A stretch of 5,807 bases of DNA from contig CALLZZ010000527.1 in the NCBI GenBank assembly GCA_937858235.1, forward strand, positions 1-5,807. The letters are read 5' to 3'. A program made the translations under genes and the position numbers. Position 1 is the first letter of the stretch. Every line of letters starts with the position of its first letter. Source of the stretch: an uncultured Clostridia bacterium (GTDB taxonomy: Bacteria > Bacillota > Clostridia > Oscillospirales > Oscillospiraceae). Below are positions 4,585 to 5,807 of the stretch, piece by piece. The notes under the pieces were generated by a model. The model worked only from the letters and a program-made list of their open reading frames with translations. It made no database searches and had not been told where the DNA came from.

Positions 4585-5652
4585 GTGAGTTTTCGGCATT
4601 TGATTGATTTTGGCGACCTGACACGAGGGGAGTGGGAAGAGATCTACAACCGCTGCCAGGATATCATGGATCATACCAAGGACTATATGGATGTCTGTAA
4701 GGGAATGATTCAAGGGAACCTTTTTTTTGAGCCGTCTACCCGTACCAAGTTCTCTTTTCAGACCGCAATGCTGCGGCTGGGCGGGAGTGTGTTTGGATTT
4801 GACGATCCCAAAAGCTCGTCTACTGCAAAAGGCGAATCGCTAAAGGATACCATTAAAATGGTATCTGCTTATGCTGATGTGATTGTCATGCGGAATCCCA
4901 AAGAGGGGGCGGCAAAAGCTGCGTCCCTTTATTCCGAGGTGCCGGTAATCAATGCTGGGGATGGCGGTCATATGCATCCAACCCAGACGTTGGCAGATTT
5001 GACGACTGTTCAACGGTTCCGCGGTGCCATTGACGGCGTCTCCATCGGAATCTGTGGCGATTTGAAAAACGGGCGTACGGTTCACTCGCTGATTAAAGCG
5101 TTAGCAAAATTCGAGAACGTGCGTTTTTATTTGATTGCTCCCCGTGAGCTGGCAATTCCGGACTATGTGCGTGCATTTATGCAGGAACAGCACCTTTGGT
5201 TTGCTGAGGTAACTGGGCTGGAACCCGTGATTCCTCGCCTTGATGTGCTGTACATGACGCGGATTCAACGGGAACGGTTTATTGACCCGTTGGCGTATGA
5301 ACGGAACAAGGGGATTTATGTGCTGACCAAGCGGAAGCTGGAACGCGCGAAAAAGGATATGATGGTACTGCATCCGTTGCCAAGGGTAGATGAGATCACG
5401 TTGGATGTAGATGACGATCCCCGGGCAATGTATTTTGAACAGGCCCGCTGTGGTATGTACGCCCGTATGGCATTGCTGATGGATTTGGCGCGCCAGGGTC
5501 ATCGGAAAACGGAACCGGTGGAAATCGGAACCAACCCTCTATGTGAGAACCCGAATTGTATCACCCAGGCAGAACGCTATCTGCCCCCTTTGGTAAAGAA
5601 AAACGGAGGCAGTCTCTGCTGTGCCTATTGCGACAGTCAGTTGACGGACTGA
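4585..5652 (+). CDS. pyrB: Aspartate carbamoyltransferase with a C-terminal PyrI-like zinc-ribbon tail
   Basis: This enzyme joins carbamoyl phosphate and aspartate to form N-carbamoyl aspartate, the first committed step of pyrimidine synthesis, in the cytosol. Catalytic-chain motifs are complete: FFEPSTRTKFSF (48-58), STAKGESLKDT (79-89), RNPKEGA (103-109), NAGDGGHMHPTQTLADL (123-139), GDLKNGRTVHSL (158-169), YMTRIQRERF (223-232) and VLHPLPRVDE (261-270). The catalytic chain ends near residue 304. About 50 further residues contain Cys320-x4-Cys325 and Cys346-x2-Cys349 in CENPNCITQAE and CCAYCD, closely resembling the zinc-binding end of PyrI (C-x4-C and C-x2-C). The PyrI nucleotide-binding domain is absent. 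GTG 4585 is the start: AGGGGG lies eight bases upstream and no in-frame ATG fits. The gene stands alone, with no pyrI, pyrC or pyrR neighbour visible and no clear terminator before the tRNA promoter. Confidence 0.95.
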   Translation: MSFRHLIDFGDLTRGEWEEIYNRCQDIMDHTKDYMDVCKGMIQGNLFFEPSTRTKFSFQTAMLRLGGSVFGFDDPKSSSTAKGESLKDTIKMVSAYADVIVMRNPKEGAAKAASLYSEVPVINAGDGGHMHPTQTLADLTTVQRFRGAIDGVSIGICGDLKNGRTVHSLIKALAKFENVRFYLIAPRELAIPDYVRAFMQEQHLWFAEVTGLEPVIPRLDVLYMTRIQRERFIDPLAYERNKGIYVLTKRKLERAKKDMMVLHPLPRVDEITLDVDDDPRAMYFEQARCGMYARMALLMDLARQGHRKTEPVEIGTNPLCENPNCITQAERYLPPLVKKNGGSLCCAYCDSQLTD

Positions 5653-5695
5653 TCGGACAAAAAATGATAAATTTTCCTCCAATTGCAAAAAAGTG

Positions 5696-5725
5696 TTGAC
5701 ATGCAGGGGGGGGGCGTGATAGAAT
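5696..5725 (+). promoter_or_regulatory. Strong tRNA promoter with a G9 run in the spacer
   Basis: A perfect TTGACA (5696-5701) and TAGAAT (5720-5725) are 18 bases apart, with TGA forming an extended -10. Transcription should start near 5732, followed by a short leader before the tRNA. The discriminator after the -10 box is GC-rich, as is common for stringently controlled stable RNA genes. Nine consecutive G (5706-5714) sit inside the spacer, so any slippage there would change promoter spacing. Confidence 0.8.
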
Positions 5726-5747
5726 ACACGGGCTGGCAATCGAGTGT

Positions 5748-5807
<60 letters not shown>

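Noticed and set aside
4441..4713. N-terminal extension of the CmpB-type protein to an ATG at 4713
   Set aside because: The extension reads the antisense of pyrB, its promoter and the A/T-rich spacer. The recognisable family sequence begins at MNLIWYLL from 4440.
5653..5695. A terminator for pyrB
   Set aside because: No inverted repeat of useful length was found between the pyrB stop and the tRNA promoter; pyrB transcripts may read through into the tRNA.

Overview
The window looks like chromosomal DNA from an anaerobic Firmicute of class Clostridia, probably near the Ruminococcaceae/Oscillospiraceae. The clues are strong AGGAGG-type ribosome sites, moderate GC content, the NifU-like/GGGtGRT gene pair, a cysteine-rich DUF1540-type peptide and a CmpB-type membrane protein. 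This placement comes from remembered family distributions, not from a search. The window opens inside a coding sequence and closes inside a tRNA, so either edge could be a contig end.

Layout. (1) Bases 1-1108, plus strand: the C-terminal part of a HAD-superfamily hydrolase, translationally coupled through an ATGA overlap to thiD, the HMP/HMP-P kinase of thiamine synthesis. (2) Bases 1119-1158: a perfect hairpin that can terminate both thiD and the gene converging on it. (3) Bases 1179-2986, minus strand: a two-gene operon with its own promoter. It encodes a NifU-like Fe-S scaffold homologue, interrupted by a frameshift near its N-terminus, and an intact GGGtGRT-family protein of unknown function. 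(4) Bases 3038-3912, minus strand: a gamma-class carbonic anhydrase-like protein with a good promoter, then a 58-residue peptide containing 11 cysteines, then a terminator. (5) Bases 3922-4440, minus strand: a small polytopic CmpB-family membrane protein. (6) Bases 4529-5652, plus strand: aspartate carbamoyltransferase with a short C-terminal zinc-ribbon-like tail resembling that of PyrI. (7) Bases 5696-5807, plus strand: a strong promoter with a nine-G run in its spacer, driving tRNA-Gly(UCC), which is cut by the window end.

How the genes relate. The HAD-thiD pair probably belongs to a thiamine salvage or synthesis operon that starts upstream. The NifU-like/GGGtGRT pair appears to be a self-contained Fe-S-related unit, and a palindrome overlaps its promoter. 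pyrB stands alone, with a leader too short for a PyrR attenuator. The remaining genes look like ordinary neighbours.

The main points of interest are the PyrB tail that resembles only the zinc part of PyrI, the frameshift in the NifU-like gene at a GC-rich hairpin, the undescribed role of the NifU-like/GGGtGRT pair, and the G9 run inside the tRNA promoter. I saw no CRISPR array, insertion sequence, rRNA, attachment site or replication origin.
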